Assembly: GCA_035627675.1 (NCBI GenBank)
Contig: DASPLH010000063.1
Coordinates: 1 to 8,502 of the forward strand
Source of the DNA: DASPLH01 sp035627675
GTDB lineage: Bacteria; Acidobacteriota; Terriglobia; Terriglobales; Acidobacteriaceae
DNA: 8,502 nt
Direction of reading: 5' to 3'
In this document: positions 7,172-8,502 of the stretch, one piece after another
Position numbering within the stretch: position 1 is the first letter of the stretch
How the letters are laid out: each line of letters begins with the position of its first letter
Notes under the pieces: model-generated
What the model was told of the DNA's origin: nothing
What the model saw: the letters and a program-made list of their open reading frames with translations, nothing else
Databases searched by the model: none
Position numbers and translations under genes: made by a program

Positions 7172-7185
7172 TGCATAATTATTCA
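7172..7185. promoter_or_regulatory. ARG box 1 (ArgR operator over the -10)
   Basis: The plus-strand sequence TGCATAATTATTCA matches TGAATWWWWATTCA at 13 of 14 positions; the only mismatch is C for A at position 3. It fully contains the predicted -10 element of the argR promoter, so ArgR-arginine binding would exclude RNA polymerase. Together with box 2 it creates a perfect 8-bp inverted repeat, ATTATGCA (7158-7165) and TGCATAAT (7172-7179), separated by 6 bp. Confidence 0.9.
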
Positions 7186-7206
7186 TATCGCGGCCGCACA
7201 TGTCAA
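7178..7206 (-). promoter_or_regulatory. Sigma-70-type promoter of the arg operon
   Basis: On the minus strand a perfect -35 TTGACA (7206-7201) is followed after exactly 17 bp by AATAAT (7183-7178), 5 of 6 matches to TATAAT. Transcription should begin near 7170-7172, giving a leader of about 30 nt before argR. It is the only convincing promoter in the window and sits immediately after the terminator of the upstream gene. The -10 lies inside ARG box 1. No attenuator or riboswitch can fit in so short a leader. Confidence 0.85.
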
Positions 7207-7273
7207 CCCTTGCAGCCGAAAATATCGTCGCCGGCGAAACACGCCTTCGATACCCGGAGTGTTTCTCTCTTCC

Positions 7274-7305
7274 CAAAACAAGACAGGCGCCCCGAAGAGC
7301 GCCTG
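7274..7305 (-). terminator. Intrinsic terminator after the UDP-sugar decarboxylase gene
   Basis: Read on the minus strand, CAGGCGCTC and GGGCGCCTG form a 9-bp stem with a single U-G wobble, closed by a UUCG tetraloop on a C-G pair, one of the most stable hairpin caps known. It is followed by TCTTGTTTT, a U-rich tract. The hairpin starts about 20 nt after the TAG at 7326, so it should stop transcription of that gene about 70 nt before the arg promoter. The plus-strand side lacks a comparable U tract, so it is taken as one-directional. Confidence 0.87.
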
Positions 7306-7325
7306 CATGTTGGGATTCTTGGAAT

Positions 7326-8300
7326 CTATGCCTTTAAAAGCGCCGTCCTCGACTGCTCCTCCGCAACTACCGCCTTGAAGTAGTCCAGCGACAACTGCAG
7401 CCCTGTGCAAAGATCGATCTTCGGTTCCCAGCCAAGAAGGACCTTGGCTTTTGTGATGTCCGGACGACGCTGCTTGGGATCATCTTCCGGCAACGGCTCA
7501 AATGCGATCTCGCTCCTGGAGCCGACGACTTCCTTTACCAGCTTCGCGCATTCCAGGATGGTGAACTCGGTGGGGTTGCCGATGTTGACGGGCAGGTGCT
7601 CGTCGCTGCGCGACAGCCGCAGGATTCCCTCCACCTCGTCGCTTACATAGCAGAAGCTGCGCGTCTGCGAGCCGTCGCCATAGACGGTCAGCGGCTCGCC
7701 TCGCAGGGCCTGCTTCATGAAGTTCGAGATCACCCGGCCGTCGTTGAGCTGGAGCCGCGGGCCGTACGTGTTGAAGATACGAACGATCCGCGTATCCACC
7801 TGGTAATACCGGTGGTACGCCATCGTGAGAGCTTCCGTGAACCTCTTCGCTTCATCGTAAACAGAGCGCGGCCCGATGGGGTTCACGTTCCCCCAGTACG
7901 CCTCGGTTTGTGGATGCACCAGCGGGTCACCGTAGCACTCGGATGTGGACGCGACGAGGTACTTCGCACCGTACTTCCGGGCCAGTTCCAGCACATTCCG
8001 TGTTCCGGCCGAGCCGGTCATCAGCGTCTCTACGCCAAGCTTCATGTAGTCAACAGGACTCGCCGGAGACGCCAAGTGGAACACGAAGTCGAACTTGCCG
8101 ACCTCGAAAACAGAAGAGATATCAATCTGCCGGAACTCGAAGCGAGGCTCGCGCTCGAGGTGGCGGATGTTCGCCACATGACCTGTGCAGAGATTGTCGA
8201 CTGCGACTACGCTGTGCCCTTCCGCCAGCAGGGCCTCACATAAGTGTGAACCGATGAACCCTGCACCGCCCGTTACCAGAACTCTGAGTCGAGTGCTCAC
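7326..8300 (-). CDS. UDP-glucuronate decarboxylase-like NAD-dependent epimerase/dehydratase
   Basis: Extended short-chain dehydrogenase of nucleotide-sugar metabolism. It most resembles bacterial UDP-glucuronate decarboxylases (UDP-xylose synthases), which use bound NAD to convert UDP-glucuronate to UDP-xylose and CO2. In the 324-residue protein: Rossmann motif GGAGFIGS at 11-18, PASPVDY at 79-85, STSECYGDP at 118-126 with the family's catalytic-type Glu (E121), YxxxK at Y148-K152, RIFNTYGPR at 174-182, DGRVISNF at 187-194 and DDPKQRRPDI at 273-282, whose arginines align with the decarboxylase arginine of human UXS1. Cys replaces the usual Val in SEVYG. The start is GTG (8300), with GGGAG 6 nt upstream. 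The product would feed polysaccharide or lipid glycosylation in the cytoplasm. It has no link to arginine synthesis and is separated from it by a terminator. Substrate specificity is inferred; a 4,6-dehydratase or epimerase label is less likely. Confidence 0.88.
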   Translation of the reverse strand: MSTRLRVLVTGGAGFIGSHLCEALLAEGHSVVAVDNLCTGHVANIRHLEREPRFEFRQIDISSVFEVGKFDFVFHLASPASPVDYMKLGVETLMTGSAGTRNVLELARKYGAKYLVASTSECYGDPLVHPQTEAYWGNVNPIGPRSVYDEAKRFTEALTMAYHRYYQVDTRIVRIFNTYGPRLQLNDGRVISNFMKQALRGEPLTVYGDGSQTRSFCYVSDEVEGILRLSRSDEHLPVNIGNPTEFTILECAKLVKEVVGSRSEIAFEPLPEDDPKQRRPDITKAKVLLGWEPKIDLCTGLQLSLDYFKAVVAEEQSRTALLKA

Positions 8301-8306
8301 ATCATT

Positions 8307-8311
8307 CTCCC
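8307..8311 (-). promoter_or_regulatory. Ribosome binding site of the decarboxylase GTG start
   Basis: GGGAG lies 6 nt before GTG 8300. Two ATG triplets (8305 and 8302) between the site and the GTG are in another frame and run straight into TGA at 8299, so they cannot start this gene. Confidence 0.65.
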
Positions 8312-8347
8312 GGGATATTGAGTGGATACGCCCTTGTCGTTTGTGCC

Positions 8348-8502
8348 CTAAACCGCGGCTGATTTCACCGTTGTCTCTTCCACCTTTGTCTCGCGCTTGG
8401 CGTTCGCCAGCAGCCGAAGCATGTAACCCACCGTTGCCAGTCCGCCCGCGAACAGGACCAGGAAGATCACAATGACGCTCGTCTGCGGAGACACCGGCGT
8501 GG
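8348..8502 (-). CDS. C-terminal end of an unidentified membrane protein
   Basis: An open frame enters from the right edge and ends with TAG at 8348; 50 codons are visible. A hydrophobic stretch of about 20 residues (visible residues 8-27, SVIVIFLVLFAGG and following) looks like one transmembrane helix. It is followed by a short hydrophilic tail with Arg/Lys then Glu/Thr (LLANAKRETKVEETTVKSAAV), which by the positive-inside rule would be cytoplasmic. Codon choice (G/C at third positions) matches the neighbours, which supports a real gene. It ends 47 nt before the decarboxylase gene on the same strand with no obvious terminator between, so the two may be cotranscribed. The family is not recognisable from this fragment; a polysaccharide-export or glycosylation role would be guesswork from the neighbour. 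Confidence 0.62.
   Translation of the reverse strand, partial: TPVSPQTSVIVIFLVLFAGGLATVGYMLRLLANAKRETKVEETTVKSAAV

Noticed and set aside
1..8502. Mobile element, CRISPR array, tRNA/rRNA or defence system
   Set aside because: No direct-repeat array, terminal inverted repeats, transposase or integrase motifs or RNA-gene-like sequence were seen. Nearly every base is in conserved housekeeping genes with uniform codon use.

Overview
The window holds an almost complete arginine-biosynthesis operon, all on the minus strand, in the order argR-argC-argB-argD-argF-argG-argH. The right side carries a nucleotide-sugar enzyme gene of the UDP-glucuronate decarboxylase type and the tail end of an unidentified membrane protein. 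DNA is GC-rich (roughly 60% by eye) with G/C-ending codons in every gene. The cluster order, the early-branching sequence variants (for example SLRTR in ArgF and HTGRSRNEQ in ArgH) and the GC content suggest an Acidobacteriota-like bacterium. That assignment is inference from memory and no search was run.

Layout, read right to left in the direction of transcription: (1) 8502-8348, last 50 codons of a protein with one hydrophobic segment and a charged tail. (2) 8300-7326, NAD-dependent UDP-sugar decarboxylase/epimerase-family gene with a GTG start. (3) 7305-7274, a strong intrinsic terminator with a UUCG tetraloop that closes this unit. (4) 7206-7152, a near-consensus sigma-70 promoter (TTGACA, 17 bp, AATAAT) overlapped by two ARG boxes whose centres are 20 bp apart. 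(5) 7140-1, the arg operon. argR/argC, argC/argB and argB/argD each overlap by GTGA, argG/argH overlap by ATGA, and argD/argF and argF/argG are separated by 25 and 11 nt.

Together the genes encode phosphorylation of N-acetylglutamate (ArgB), reduction (ArgC), transamination to N-acetylornithine (ArgD), carbamoylation of ornithine (ArgF), and the last two steps to arginine (ArgG, ArgH), plus the arginine-sensing repressor. The enzyme that makes N-acetylglutamate and the one that removes or recycles the acetyl group (argA/argJ/argE) are not in the window. Because ArgF has the ornithine-type SMG loop, a deacetylating or acetyl-transferring enzyme must be encoded elsewhere. ArgH is cut by the left edge about 10-15 residues before the usual C-terminus.

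No novel defence, mobile or CRISPR system is visible. The window is a well-conserved metabolic locus. The most informative parts are the promoter/operator architecture, the chain of GTG start-stop overlaps, and what is missing from the pathway.
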